Positions 27,525-40,810 of a DNA stretch of 64,000 nucleotides are shown here, one piece after another. This stretch comes from Vreelandella olivaria. GTDB lineage: Bacteria; Pseudomonadota; Gammaproteobacteria; Pseudomonadales; Halomonadaceae. The position numbers and the translations under genes were made by a program. The notes below the pieces were generated by a model that saw only the letters and a program-made list of their open reading frames with translations, did no database searches and was not told where the DNA came from. How positions within the stretch are numbered: position 1 is the first letter of the stretch; each line of letters begins with the position of its first letter. Location of the stretch: positions 1,302,001 through 1,366,000 of the forward strand of contig AP019416.1 of the NCBI GenBank assembly GCA_004295565.1, read 5' to 3'.

Positions 27525-29296
27525 ATGTCTAATCTGCGTAGCCTGACGTTTGACGCCATTATCATTGGTGGCGGTGGCTCTGGCCTGCGAGCCGCTCTGG
27601 AACTGGCGAAGTCCGGTAAAAGACGGCCGTGTTATCGAAAGTTTTCCCGACCCGCTCTCACACCGTTTCTGCCCAGGGTGGTATCACCTGCGCTATCGCG
27701 TCTGATGATCCCAACGACGATTGGCGCTGGCACATGTACGACACCGTTAAAGGTGGCGATTATATCGCCGACCAGGACGCGGCTGAATATATGTGTTCCG
27801 AAGGTCCGAAAGCGGTATTTGAGCTTGAGCACATGGGGCTGCCGTTCTCGCGTTTAGATAACGGCCGCATTTATCAGCGCCCGTTCGGTGGCCAGTCGAA
27901 GAACTTTGGTGAAGGCGGCCAGGCGGCGCGTACCTGTGCAGCGGCTGACCGTACCGGGCATGCGCTGCTGCATACGCTCTACCAGAACAACCTGAAGAAC
28001 AACACCGTGTTCCTCAACGAGTGGTACGCGGTGGATTTGGTCAAAAACGCCAGCGGTGATGTGGTCGGCTGTATTGCCATGTGCATCGAGACGGGCGAAG
28101 TGGTTCACGTTAAATCCAAGGCCACAGTATTAGCCACTGGTGGTGCAGGCCGTATTTACGCCTCCACAACCAATGCGTTGATCAACACCGGTGACGGTAT
28201 TGGTATGGCGCTGCGTGCGGGCTTCCCGATGCAGGACATGGAAATGTGGCAGTTCCACCCGACCGGTATTTACGGCGCGGGCACGCTGGTCACAGAAGGC
28301 TGCCGCGGTGAGGGTGGCTACCTGATCAATAAAGACGGCGAGCGCTTCATGGAACGCTATGCGCCGAACGCCAAAGACTTGGCGGGCCGCGACGTTGTCG
28401 CCCGCTCGATGGTCATGGAAATTCTGGAAGGTCGCGGCTGCGGCGAGAAGGGCGACCACGTCTTCCTGAAGCTTGATCACCTGGGCGAAGAAGTTCTTGG
28501 CAAGCGCCTACCGGGTATTGTTGAGCTTTCTAAGACCTTCGCTCATATCGACCCGGCGAAAGATCCGATCCCGGTTGTACCGACTTGCCACTACATGATG
28601 GGCGGTATTCCGACCAATATTCATGGTCAGGCGATTACCATGGACGAAAACGGTAAGGATCATATCGTTAACGGCCTGTTTGCCTGTGGTGAAGCAGCGT
28701 GTGTATCGGTTCACGGTGCTAACCGCTTGGGCGGTAACTCACTGCTGGATCTGGTGGTCTTTGGGCGTGCCGCAGGCATGTTTATCGAAGGCGCGCTGAA
28801 CGAAGGCATTGAATACCTGGACGCTTCTGAGTCTGATATTGAGACGGCCATGAAGCGGATCACGCGCTGGAACGAGTCTGAGGGTGGCGAAAGCATTCCT
28901 GAGCTGAAAGCAGAGCTTCAGGAAATCATGCAGACCTCTTTCGGCGTATTCCGCGAAGAGAAAAACATGCTGGAAGGCGTCGACAAGCTAGCGCTGCTGC
29001 GCGAGCGCATCGCCAATGCCTACTTGCCTGACAAGTCCAATGCCTTCAACACTGCCCGTGTAGAAGCGCTGGAACTTGATAACTTGATGGAAGTGGCAGA
29101 AGCGACGGCGATCGCTGCCCTTGAGCGTAAAGAGAGCCGCGGCGCCCACTCGCGCTACGACTATCCAGACCGTGATGACGTCAACTGGCTGAAGCACTCG
29201 CTCTTCTTCCCGGCGACGAAAGAGCTGAAAAAACGCGACGTTAACTTCAAGCCGAAAACTGTTGATACGTTCGAGCCTAAGGTTCGTACCTACTAA
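27525..29296 (+). CDS. sdhA: Succinate dehydrogenase flavoprotein subunit (one frameshift)
   Basis: Catalytic FAD subunit oxidising succinate to fumarate. The dinucleotide-binding motif [19 protein letters not shown] is near the N-terminus. The covalently flavinylated His is in [11 protein letters not shown], the active-site [20 protein letters not shown] is present, and the C-terminal domain ends with [13 protein letters not shown]. One A is missing in the AAAA run near 27618 ([17 protein letters not shown] when repaired). The 590 residues are normal for the family. It sits four bases after sdhD. Confidence 0.96.
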
Positions 29297-29323
29297 ACGC
29301 CGCATAGACGAGAGGGAGTCACT

Positions 29324-30034
29324 ATGTCCAATCTTCAGGTATCCGTATACCGCTACAATCCGGAAACCGACTCCGCACCTTACATGCAGGAGTTTCAGGT
29401 CGATACCAAAGGCCGCGATGTGATGGTGCTGGATGTTCTTCATATGATGAAGGAGCAAGACAGCGGTTTGGCGTTTCGACGCAGTTGCCGTGAAGGTGTC
29501 TGCGGTTCTGACGGCATGAACATGAACGGCAAAAACGGCTTGGCGTGTATCACGCCGCTGTCAGACGTTGTGAAAAACAACAAGCTGACACTGCGTCCGC
29601 TGCCAGGCCTGCCGGTTATTCGCGATATGGTCGTGGATATGGGGCTGTTCTATAAACAGTACGAGCGTATTCAGCCGTACCTGCAGAACGACACGCCTGC
29701 GCCGGCCATTGAGCGCCTGCAGTCGCCAGAAGAGCGCGACAAGCTAGATGGCTTGTATGAGTGTATTCTATGCGCATGCTGTTCAACGTCTTGCCCGTCG
29801 TTCTGGTGGAACCCAGAGAAGTTCGTTGGACCAGCCGGTTTGCTACAATCTTACCGCTTCCTGGCCGATTCACGTGACACGGCTACCAGCGAGCGGTTGA
29901 GCAACCTGGAAGATCCGTTCTCGGTATTCCGTTGCCGTGGCATTATGAACTGTGTAGCGGTTTGCCCAAAAGGCCTTAACCCTACTCGGGCGATTGGTAA
30001 AATTCGCGAAATGTTACTCGCTGATGCTACCTAA
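29324..30034 (+). CDS. sdhB: Succinate dehydrogenase iron-sulfur subunit
   Basis: Electron-transfer subunit of complex II, 236 residues, intact. The [2Fe-2S] ligands are in SCREGVCGSDGMNMNGKNGL and the Cys just after it. The [4Fe-4S] and [3Fe-4S] ligands are in CILCACCSTSCPSFWW, CRGIMNC and VAVCPKGLNPTRAI. AGAGGGAG precedes the start by 5-6 bases. It is the last gene of sdhCDAB. Confidence 0.97.
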   Translation: MSNLQVSVYRYNPETDSAPYMQEFQVDTKGRDVMVLDVLHMMKEQDSGLAFRRSCREGVCGSDGMNMNGKNGLACITPLSDVVKNNKLTLRPLPGLPVIRDMVVDMGLFYKQYERIQPYLQNDTPAPAIERLQSPEERDKLDGLYECILCACCSTSCPSFWWNPEKFVGPAGLLQSYRFLADSRDTATSERLSNLEDPFSVFRCRGIMNCVAVCPKGLNPTRAIGKIREMLLADAT

Positions 30035-30401
30035 GCCTATGACATCTGAGTAAAAAGCGTCTGCCACTTAAGTTGGGTGATAATGCCACTTAAATCATGA
30101 CGCTTCGCTTGTTATCATAGGGTTTGTCACGCGGTGCGGCGTCACGTCGCACTGCTGATCAGACAAGTTTGAAAGCCGGTGCCTGAGGTACCGGCTTTCG
30201 AGCATGAACTGAAGACGAAACACTGAATGACCGCTAGATGTAACATCAAGCGTTAGATGAAGAATAGCTAGACGAACAGGGTTTCCGGCCGTTGGCCGGC
30301 GCCGCCGGCAAATGTCCCGCCCCGCCGGCAGGGCAATAGCGATGTCGCCGCATGTTTGCGACGATACCGATACCACCCCATCAGTGCAGGGTGACCGAGA
30401 G
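30035..30401. other. sdhB-sucA intergenic leader
   Basis: This stretch of about 365 bp has no supportable gene. It holds a 13-bp hairpin (GAAAGCCGGTGCC, loop TGA, GGTACCGGCTTTC) at 30171-30199 without a T tract, and GC-rich self-complementary sequence (GGCCGTTGGCC, GCCGGCGCCGCCGGC) at about 30287-30310. An in-frame upstream ATG at 30312 extends sucA but lacks homology. The region is probably the sucA leader. Confidence 0.5.
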
Positions 30402-33264
30402 ATGCAACAAGGCATAATGGAGTTGATGTGGCGTTCCTCTCACGTTAGTGGCGGCAATGTTCACTACGTGGAAGCGCTTTACGAGCAGTACCTCGCCGAT
30501 CCTGAGTCTGTCCCTGACGAATGGCGCAGCTATTTTGACCAGTTGCCGCGTCCCGAGGGCAGTGCCTCCCACGATGTTCCACTTAGCCCCGTGCGTGATC
30601 AGTTCTACCAGTTGGGGCGCGAAAGCCGCCCGGGCCGGGTAGTCGCCGCTGCCGATAGCGGTGAAAACAAAAAGCAGGTAAAAGTCCTGCAGCTGATTAA
30701 CGCTTACCGCTTCCGTGGCCATCAAAAGGCCAATATCGACCCGCTAGGACTGCGTAATCCCACCCCGTCCCCGATCTCGATCTGTCCTTTCATCAGCTTT
30801 CAAAGGCTGACCTGGACACCGAGTTCCAAACCGGTTCTTTCTTTTTTAGGTATCGACAAAGCGCCACTGCGTGACATCGTGGATGCGTTGGAGCGTACTT
30901 ACTGCCGCTCCATCGGCTGCGAAATCATGCATATCGTCGACACGGAAGAGAAACGCTGGTTACAGCGGCGTTTTGAGTCGGTACGCAGTGCGCCTGATTT
31001 CAGTGCCGACGTGCGCAAGCACGTGCTGGAGCGCTTGACGGCCGCCGAAGGTTTGGAGAATTACCTGGCATCCAAGTATCCAGGTACCAAACGTTTTGGT
31101 CTTGAAGGCGGCGAATCGTTTGTGCCGATGATGGACGAACTTATCCAGCGTGCCGGTGGTTATGGCACCAAGGAAGTCGTCATTGGCATGGCGCACCGTG
31201 GTCGACTCAACCTGTTGGTCAATATTTTGGGTAAAAACCCAGCTGACTTGATTGATGAGTTCGACGGCAAGAAAGTCATCGAGCGCGGCTCAGGTGATGT
31301 GAAGTACCACCAGGGTTTCAGTTCGAACGTCATGTCCCCAGGCGGCGAAGTCCATTTGGCGATGTCGTTTAACCCGTCGCACCTGGAAATTGTCGCACCT
31401 GTCGTAGAGGGCTCGGTGCGTGCCCGCCAAGATCGTCGTAACGACGAAGAGGGCAGCAAAGTGCTGCCGATCAACGTCCACGGCGATGCAGCGTTTGCCG
31501 GTCAAGGCGTGGTGATGGAGACATTCCAGATGTCCCAAACCCGTGCTTATAAAACCGGTGGCACCGTCCACATTGTGATTAACAACCAAGTGGGCTTCAC
31601 CACCTCGCATCCATTGGATGCTCGCTCTACCGAATACTGCACTGATATTGCCAAGATGGTTCAAGCGCCTATTTTTCATGTCAATGGCGATGACCCGGAC
31701 GCAGTGCTGCACGCCACCCAAGTAGCTCTTGATTACCGTCAGCAGTTTAAGAAAGACGTGGTGATCGATCTGGTCTGCTACCGTCGCCGTGGCCACAACG
31801 AAGCTGACGAGCCGTCAGGCACGCAGCCGATGATGTATGCCAAGATCAAAGATCACCCCTCTGCGCGCTCGCTGTATGCCAAGCGCTTGGTTGAACAGGG
31901 CGTGCTCTCTGAAGAGTCCGCCAAAGCGATGGTTGAAACCTATCGTGATGATCTAGTGGCAGGCAACCACGTTGCCAATGCATTGGTGCAAGAGCCCAAC
32001 GCTTCGCTGTTCGTTGACTGGGCGCCTTACCTGGGCCACGAATGGTCTGGTGATGCCGACACGACGTTTGATATGAAGCGTCTGCAGCAGTTAGCGGCCC
32101 GCATGTGCGAGGTGCCGGATGGCGTCGACGTTCAGCGCCAAGTAGCCAAGATTTATGAAGATCGCCGTAAAATGCAGGCTGGCGGACTGGCGCTTAACTG
32201 GGGCTTTGCGGAAACGCTTGCCTACGCCACCCTGCTCGATCAAGGCCATCCGATTCGGATTACCGGGCAAGACGTGGGCCGCGGTACTTTCTCCCACCGC
32301 CATGCGGTGGTGCATAACTCAGAAAGATGGCACCACTTATGTTCCGCTGCAGAACATGGCCGATGGTCAGCCGCGTTTCACCATTCATGACTCCTTCCTT
32401 TCCGAAGAAGCGGTGCTGGCGTTTGAGTACGGCTACTCAACCACTGCCCCGAATGACTTGGTGATCTGGGAAGCTCAGTTTGGTGACTTCTTCAACGGCG
32501 CCCAGGTGGTCGTGGATCAGTTCATCTCGTCGGGCGAAACGAAGTGGGGCCGGGTGTGTGGTTTAACCATGCTGTTGCCACACGGCTACGAAGGCCAGGG
32601 CCCTGAGCACTCTTCGGCACGCCTGGAGCGCTTCCTGCAAATGTGTGCCGAGCACAACATGCAGGTCTGCGTACCCACTACGCCTGCGCAGATTTATCAT
32701 CTACTGCGTCGTCAGGTGATTCGTCCGCTGCGTAAGCCGCTAGTGGTGATGACACCTAAATCGCTGCTGCGTCATAAAGAAGCGATTTCGAGCCTTGAAG
32801 ATCTGGCCCACGGTAAGTTCCACATGGTGCTCGCCGACCAGGCAGATCTGGCGCCGGAGAAGGTCACACGCGTTGTGCTATGTGCTGGCAAGGTCTACTA
32901 CGACTTAGCCGCTTGGCGCGCTGAGAATGAGCGTCATGACACGGCAGTTGTGCGTATTGAGCAGCTATACCCCTTCCCGAAAGAAGAGCTACTGGAAGCG
33001 CTGCAAGACTATACCAACATAGAGGACATTGTGTGGTGCCAGGAAGAGCCGCTTAATCAGGGCGCTTGGTACTCCAGTCAGCACAATATGCGTGCAGTGG
33101 CCGATATGCTGAAAGATGGCCTTGGCCGCGAGTTGAAATTTGCAGGACGTCCTGCCTCTGCTGCTCCGGCAGCTGGCTATATGTCCGTCCACACTGAACA
33201 GCAGCGCCAGCTGGTGGAAGACGCTTTAATTTATAAGCGACCACCGGATTTAGAGAACATATAA
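30402..33264 (+). CDS. sucA: 2-oxoglutarate dehydrogenase E1 component (frameshifted)
   Basis: Thiamine-diphosphate-dependent decarboxylase subunit of the oxoglutarate dehydrogenase complex. The start is ATG 30402 (MQQGIMELMWRSSHVSGGNV). The typical N-terminal segment is followed by YRFRGHQKANIDPLGLRNP, VVIGMAHRGRLNLLVNILGK and the ThDP-binding GDAAFAGQGVVMETFQMSQ. Two compensating indels near 30770 and 30848 garble about 25 residues that should read PDLDLSFHQLSKADLDTEFQ. A further indel near 32322 shifts the frame (VVHNQKDGTTYVPLQNM when repaired). The reconstructed length of about 955 residues is normal. Confidence 0.95.
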
Positions 33265-33274
33265 GGGAAACGAC

Positions 33275-34838
33275 ATGGCTACTGAGATCAAAGCGCCAAC
33301 CTTTCCGGAATCCGTTGCCGAAGGCACAGTGGCGGCGTGGCATAAAAAGCCGGGTGACAGCGTTGAGCGTGACGAGCTGATTGTTGAGATCGAAACCGAC
33401 AAAGTTGTGCTGGAAGTCGTCGCACCGGAAGCGGGTACCCTGACCGACGTAATGGCCGAAGAGGGCGATACCGTTGAGTCAGAACAGGTGCTGGGCAAAA
33501 TCGGCGAAGGCAGCGCGTCTGGCAGCCAAAAAGAAGAGAAATCTTCTGGCGATGACAGCGCTGAAAAATCTGAAGAGAAATCTGAAGGTAAGAAAGAAGA
33601 GAAAAAAAGCCAGCGGTGGCGGCAAGCAACACGACGTAAAAGCTCCCAGCTTCCCTGAGTCGATCCAGGAAGGCACGGTAGCGACCTGGCACAAAAAAAG
33701 TCGGCGAAGCGGTGAAGCGCGATGACGTGCTGGCCGACATCGAAACCGATAAGGTTGTGCTGGAAGTGGTCGCTCCGGCCGATGGTGCTCTGGCTGAAAT
33801 TAAAGCTGAAGAGGGAAGCCAGGTTGAATCCGAAGCGATTCTCGCGACTTTCACCGAAGGTGCTGGTGGTGACAGCGGTGGCGATTCAGCGTCCGCGAAA
33901 TCAGACAGCAGCGATGACGATGGCGCCGATGAAAAGTCGGTGACAAAATCCTCGCCCCAGCCGCACGTAAAATGGTTGCCGAGCACGACCTGGACGTTGC
34001 CAAGATTAATGGCACCGGCAAAGGTGGCCGCATCTTGAAAGAAGACGTGCAAAAAGCGGTAAAAGACGGTTCCGCCAAGAAAGCTGCGAAATCGGCCGTA
34101 CCGGCGAAAGCCGCCGCTGCACCGGCTGCCGAGGGTGAGCGCATCGAGAAGCGCGTACCCATGAGCCGCCTGCGTCAGACCATCGCCAAGCGCTTGGTTC
34201 AGGCGCAGCAAACCGCGGCGATGCTGACCACTTACAACGAAGTGGACATGACCGAGATCATGGCCCTACGTGCGCAGTACAAAGAGACTTTCTTAAAAGC
34301 TCACGATATCAAGCTGGGCTTTATGGGCTTCTTTGTAAAAGCGGCGTCAGAAGCGCTCAAGCGATTCCCGGACGTTAACGCCTCTATCGACGGCACCGAC
34401 ATCGTTTATCACGGTTACCAGGATATCGGCGTAGCGGTCTCTACCGACCGTGGTTTGGTCGTGCCGGTACTGCGTGACACCGACAGCATGAAAATTGCTG
34501 ACGTCGAGCGTAAGATTGTCGATTTCGGTAAGCGTGGTCGTGACGGTAAGCTGGGCATGGACGACATGATCGGCGGCACCTTTACCATCACCAATGGCGG
34601 CACCTTCGGTTCGTTGATGTCGACCCCGATCATCAATCCGCCGCAAACCGCTATTCTGGGCATGCACAAAATCCAGGATCGTCCGATGGCAGTCAACGGC
34701 AAGGTCGAGATTCGTCCGATGATGTATCTGGCACTCTCATATGACCACCGCATGATCGACGGCAAAGACGCCGTTCAATTCTTGGTTACTCTCAAAGAGT
34801 TGCTGGAAGACCCGGCTCGTCTGCTGCTGGATGTCTAA
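33275..34838 (+). CDS. sucB: Dihydrolipoyl succinyltransferase (E2o) with two lipoyl domains (frameshifted)
   Basis: Core acyltransferase of the oxoglutarate dehydrogenase complex. Two lipoyl domains are present: residues 1 to about 78, with lipoyl Lys43 in [18 protein letters not shown], and about 119-197, with the lipoyl Lys in [18 protein letters not shown]. Highly charged Glu/Lys/Ser linkers join them. The peripheral subunit-binding domain ([20 protein letters not shown]) and a catalytic domain ending in [20 protein letters not shown] (His and Asp) follow. E2o usually has one lipoyl domain. Indels occur near 33612, 33700 and 33943. Reconstructed length is about 520 residues. The two domains differ in sequence, so this is not an assembly duplication. 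Confidence 0.93.
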
Positions 34839-34941
34839 AGCATAAGCGTCGTATTTATTGAAATAGTGATTCAGTACGCTACTGCTTAACCAGGATTTAT
34901 CTGCAATCGCACTTAGCCTCTCGCCCGGTTTTAGTCAATAA

Positions 34942-36525
<1,584 letters not shown>

Positions 36526-36589
36526 TAAGGCTGCTCTTAAAAGAAAACGGGTCATCGTTCGAGTCACATGCAACCAATGGCATGAATCG

Positions 36590-37757
36590 ATGAATCTTCA
36601 CGAGTATCAAGGTAAACAGCTGTTTGCCGACTATGGTCTACCTGTGTCAAAAGGCTTTGCAGTGGACACGCCCGAAGAAGCGGAAGAGGCGTGTAAAAAA
36701 AATCGGTGGTGACATGTGGGTGGTTAAAGCCCAGGTGCACGCCGGTGGCCGTGGTAAAGCGGGTGGCGTTAAGCTGATTAAAGATCCGGCTGAAGCGAAA
36801 GCCTTTGCTGAGCAGTGGCTGGGTAAGAACTTGGTTACCTTCCAGACTGACGAAAAAGGTCAGCCGGTTGCCAAAATTTTGGTTGAAACCTGCACCGACA
36901 TCGCCGACGAACTGTACCTCGGTGCTGTGGTTGACCGTACTACCCGCCGTGTGGTCTTCATGGCCTCTACCGAAGGTGGTGTAGAGATTGAGACCGTTGC
37001 AGAAGAGACGCCGGAAAAGATTCTGAAAGCCGAAATCGATCCGCTGGTCGGCGCACAGCCGTACCAGGCGCGTGAACTGGCATTTGCTCTGGGCCTGAAA
37101 GGTGACCAGATCAAGCAGTTCACCAAGATTTTCCTGGGTCTGTCTCAGTTGTTCCACGACAAAGACCTGGCGCTATTGGAAATCAACCCGCTGGTTGTGA
37201 CCGACGAAGGCAATCTGCACTGCCTCGATGCCAAATTGGGCCTAGACAGCAACGCGCTGTACCGTCACCCAGACCTGCAGGCGATGCGTGATCCTTCGCA
37301 AGAAGATCAGCGCGAAGCCGATGCGGCGAAATGGGAACTTAACTATGTCGCGCTTGATGGCAACATCGGCTGCATGGTTAACGGCGCAGGCTTGGCCATG
37401 GGCACCATGGACATCGTCAACCTGAGCGGCGGCAAGCCCGCTAACTTCCTGGATGTAGGCGGCGGCGCCACCAAGGAGCGCGTGGCTGAAGCGTTCAAGA
37501 TCATCCTCTCTGACGACAATGTGAAAGCCGTTCTGGTTAACATTTTCGGCGGTATCGTACGTTGCGATATGATTGCTGAAGGCATTATTGGTGCCGTTGA
37601 GCAAGTGGGTGTCAACGTACCGGTTGTCGTACGTCTGGAAGGTAACAACGCCGAGCTGGGTGCTGAGAAATTAGCGTCTAGCGGTCTGAATATTATCGCG
37701 GCTACCAGTCTGACCGACGCGGCTCAGCAGGTCGTTAAAGCGGCGGAGGGCAAGTAA
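36590..37757 (+). CDS. sucC: Succinyl-CoA synthetase beta subunit (one frameshift)
   Basis: ADP-forming succinyl-CoA ligase beta subunit (ATP-grasp). The start is ATG 36590 ([20 protein letters not shown]). [20 protein letters not shown] binds nucleotide, and the C-terminal domain contains [20 protein letters not shown] and [19 protein letters not shown]. The A run at 36695-36702 is eight long but seven are needed, an insertion rather than a loss. The total is about 388 residues. The stop overlaps the sucD start by one base. Confidence 0.96.
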
Positions 37758-38629
37758 TGAGCATCCTGATCGATAAGAACACCAAGGTCATCTGCCAGGG
37801 CTTTACCGGTGGCCAAGGCACGTTCCACTCCGAGCAGGCGATTGCCTACGGTACGCAAATGGTCGGTGGTGTTACGCCGGGTAAAGGCGGCCAGGAGCAC
37901 CTCGGTCTGCCCGTTTTCAACACCGTGAAAGAAGCGGTAGAGAAAACCGGCGCGGAAGCCAGCGTTATCTACGTACCGGCGCCGTTCTGTAAAGACTCAA
38001 TCCTTGAAGCGGCCAACGCCGGTATCAAGCTGATTGTGTGCATCACTGAAGGCATCGCCACGCTAGACATGCTCGAAGCCAAAGTGAAGTGCGACGAGCT
38101 GGGCGTACGCCTGATCGGCCCCAACTGCCCAGGTGTTATCACGCCGGGCGAATGCAAAATCGGCATCATGCCGGGTCACATTCACCAGCCGGGCCGCGTA
38201 GGCATCGTATCTCGTTCTGGTACCTTGACCTATGAAGCCGTTAAGCAGACCACTGATCACGGTTTTGGTCAGTCTACCTGTGTAGGCATCGGCGGCGACC
38301 CGATTCCGGGCTCTAACTTCATCGATATCCTTGAGATGTTCGAGAAAGACCCGAAAACCGAAGCCATCGTCATGATTGGTGAAATCGGTGGTACGGCGGA
38401 AGAAGAAGCAGCGGCTTACATCAAAGCCAACGTTTCCAAGCCTGTGGTTTCCTACATTGCCGGTGTGACTGCACCTCCTGGCAAGCGTATGGGCCATGCG
38501 GGCGCGATCATCTCTGGCGGTAAAGGCACCGCTGACGAGAAGTTTGCTGCCCTTGAAGACGCCGGTGTTAAAACCGTGCGCTCTTTGGCGGAAATCGGCG
38601 ATGCGCTGAAAGAAGTCACTGGCTGGTAA
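37757..38629 (+). CDS. sucD: Succinyl-CoA synthetase alpha subunit
   Basis: CoA-binding, phosphohistidine-bearing subunit, 290 residues, intact. CoA-binding Rossmann segment [40 protein letters not shown], and active-site His in [19 protein letters not shown]. It is translationally coupled to sucC (TAATG) and followed by a strong terminator. Confidence 0.98.
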   Translation: MSILIDKNTKVICQGFTGGQGTFHSEQAIAYGTQMVGGVTPGKGGQEHLGLPVFNTVKEAVEKTGAEASVIYVPAPFCKDSILEAANAGIKLIVCITEGIATLDMLEAKVKCDELGVRLIGPNCPGVITPGECKIGIMPGHIHQPGRVGIVSRSGTLTYEAVKQTTDHGFGQSTCVGIGGDPIPGSNFIDILEMFEKDPKTEAIVMIGEIGGTAEEEAAAYIKANVSKPVVSYIAGVTAPPGKRMGHAGAIISGGKGTADEKFAALEDAGVKTVRSLAEIGDALKEVTGW

Positions 38630-38654
38630 GTCACTGACGTTTAGCTGCACGCGA

Positions 38655-38680
38655 TAAGGGCGCCCCTCGGGGCGCCCTTA
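38655..38680 (+). terminator. sucCD terminator
   Basis: A 12-bp perfect stem (TAAGGGCGCCCC with GGGGCGCCCTTA) is separated by TC and followed by TTC. It may also serve the convergent gene ending at 38691. Confidence 0.87.
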
Positions 38681-38690
38681 TTCATTTGCG

Positions 38691-39714
38691 CTACCGTGCC
38701 GGTGATCGGCGCAGCATGCGATAGCTGTACAGCACAAACAGCGGTGCGCCCGCCGCCAAGTATAAATGGTAGCTCACCAGCCGCCATATCAGTACCGCTG
38801 CAGCGGCCTGTTCGCGCTCCATAAGCGGCAGCAACAGAGTACCCACGCCTACCTCCGCAGCACCCGCGCCTCCAGGCAGAAAGCTAAACTGGCTGGCAGC
38901 CATGGCCAGCATTTGCGTTAAAAACGTCCACATCCAATCTGCATGACCGCCTACCCCAGCACTGCCAGATAGAGCAAACTATAGCGCATCAGCCAATGCA
39001 TCGTGGTCAGTAGTAGCATTGCGAATAACGTAGAGCGCGGCAGCTTAAGCGTTACCTTTAAGGCATGCCGACAGCGTAGAAGGCGTCGTGCCAGCCAGCG
39101 CCGCCGATAGCGGTTTGGCCAGGGGCTGTTTATGCTGGGAGAACGCAATAAACTGGGCAAATAGCGCATTACCGCAATCACCACTGTGGCCAAAAGGCTA
39201 AACCGACCAGCGCCCACTGCACCAGCGATTGATGGGGCCATTGGGTATCGCTTAGCAACGAAAAGAGCACTAGGCCGCTCAGCATCGCCAGGAAGAACAG
39301 TAGGTCACAGCCTTGATCAATCAGGAACATCGCCGCGCCTTTGGCGGGCGGGAAGCCGCGCTGGGCAAGCAGCATCAGTAGGGTAACCGGGCCACCGCTG
39401 CCGCCTGGGGTGGCACACAGTGCAAACTTAGACGCCAGCTCAATACCCAGGGCGCCGCGTTGACCAAGCCTGCCTGCCCGGCCACTCAGCATCAAGCGCA
39501 TTCTCATTGCATTAAGATTCCAGCATAGAAACGCTAGCAAAAGCATTAATAGCAACAGTTCGAGTGGAAACTGCTTTACCCGCTGTAACGCCTCTGCGCC
39601 GCCCAGCCAAGCGGTGAGCACCAGTGGCGCCATCAGCGCCAAGGCAATCATTACGCCGTGGATGGGCCGCCACTTGAGTAGCTGACGGAAGTTAGTGGTG
39701 TTGGTGGAGTGCAT
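38691..39714 (-). CDS. Flippase-like / lysylphosphatidylglycerol synthase TM family protein (frameshifted)
   Basis: Polytopic membrane protein of the UPF0104 / LPG-synthase transmembrane-domain type. The start is probably ATG 39714 (MHSTNTTNFRQLLKWRPIHG), overlapping the upstream gene's end. Family features are LGIELASKFALCATPGGSGG and the late SQFSFLPGGAGAAEVGVGTL. Indels near 39183 and 38947 split it into three frames. Reconstructed length is about 340 residues. The upstream overlapping glycosyltransferase suggests a shared role in a membrane glycolipid, the flippase-like protein moving or anchoring the product (inference). Confidence 0.78.
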
Positions 39715-40810
39715 ACGGTTGGCTGCTGTGGCAAAGGTGTTGATAGTGCTCAAGCAGTGAGTGCATCACGCCATCCCAATTGAAATGGCGCTCTACATGG
39801 CGGCGTGCATAGTGCCCGCTGGAGGCTACATCATTGCTAAATAGCGCCACGCACGCCTCAGCCATGGTCGTGGGATCAAGCGGCTTACATAAAATGCCTG
39901 CACCCAACGGCACGTTTTCTGCCAACGCCCCTGCGTTTGCTGCTACGACTGGAATCCCGCTCGCCATGGCTTCCTGGGCAATTAATCCGAATGTCTCCCG
40001 AGTGCCCGCGTGCAGCAGGGCATCGCTACTGGCGAGTGCCTTTGCTACCTCGTGGGCGCCACAGCAGCGATCCACAATGGTGACATTGCTGGGTACGTGA
40101 TGCGGCATACCGGGGCCCATTAGCAGCAAATGGTAATCGCTGCCTAGCTGGCGCATCGTCGCCAGTAACACGTCAATATTCTTCTCGCGAGAATTACGCC
40201 CCACAAAAATCAGCAGCTTTTTATCGCTGGGTATGCCCATGGCTTGGCGAAAAGCTGGGTCACGCTGCTGTGGGTTAAATTGCGCCAAATCGACGCCCAG
40301 CGGTTGAACGCGAACGTTATCAACGCCCCATTCCCGTAGCCGATTCGCCATGGCATTACAGGGCGCCAGCACGCTATCAAACTGGCTATAAAGCTGCGTG
40401 ACATAGCGGGTTAAGCGTTTCTCAACGTAACCCCCAAAGCGGTCTCCCATCAGGCGCGGGAGGTCAGAGTGATAGAAGCCCACCACTGGCACGCCAAGGC
40501 GCTGACCCGCGGCCAGCGCTGCCCACGCCGTTACATATGGGTCGCCAGCCTCAATCAGGTCGGGCTTTAGAGCAATCAGGGTATCGCGCCAGGGTGAGCC
40601 TCGCAGCGGAAAACGGTAGCCCTGACCTAACGGCAGATGTAACGCCGGTAAGGTGTGGTGGTCGCCGAGGCTATCGCGCTCCGCCCCCGGCACCAGCAGG
40701 CTGGTACGCAGCTGTGGAATTCGCGAAAAAACGCGGTGTTTGGCCTGTAAATAAGTACGCACGCCGCCGCTGGCGGGGGCATGAAACATCGTCACATCGG
40801 CAATGTGCAA
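39692..40810 (-). CDS. GT4 family glycosyltransferase
   Basis: Retaining GT-B glycosyltransferase of family GT4, about 372 residues, intact. The N-terminal domain begins LHIADVTMFHAPASGGVRTY, with the glycine-rich acceptor loop. The C-terminal nucleotide-sugar site includes LLIFVGRNSREKNIDVLLAT and the EX7E-type ETFGLIAQEAMASGIPVVA. The start is taken as TTG 40810 because GGAGG lies about 6 nt upstream. A TTG at 40822 is further out. Such enzymes mannosylate or glucosylate lipids or make surface glycans. The substrate is unknown. Confidence 0.85.
   Translation of the reverse strand: MHIADVTMFHAPASGGVRTYLQAKHRVFSRIPQLRTSLLVPGAERDSLGDHHTLPALHLPLGQGYRFPLRGSPWRDTLIALKPDLIEAGDPYVTAWAALAAGQRLGVPVVGFYHSDLPRLMGDRFGGYVEKRLTRYVTQLYSQFDSVLAPCNAMANRLREWGVDNVRVQPLGVDLAQFNPQQRDPAFRQAMGIPSDKKLLIFVGRNSREKNIDVLLATMRQLGSDYHLLLMGPGMPHHVPSNVTIVDRCCGAHEVAKALASSDALLHAGTRETFGLIAQEAMASGIPVVAANAGALAENVPLGAGILCKPLDPTTMAEACVALFSNDVASSGHYARRHVERHFNWDGVMHSLLEHYQHLCHSSQPYALHQHH

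Noticed and set aside
30312-30401. N-terminal extension of sucA from ATG 30312
   Set aside because: The added 30 residues do not resemble SucA N-termini. ATG 30402 gives the normal start.
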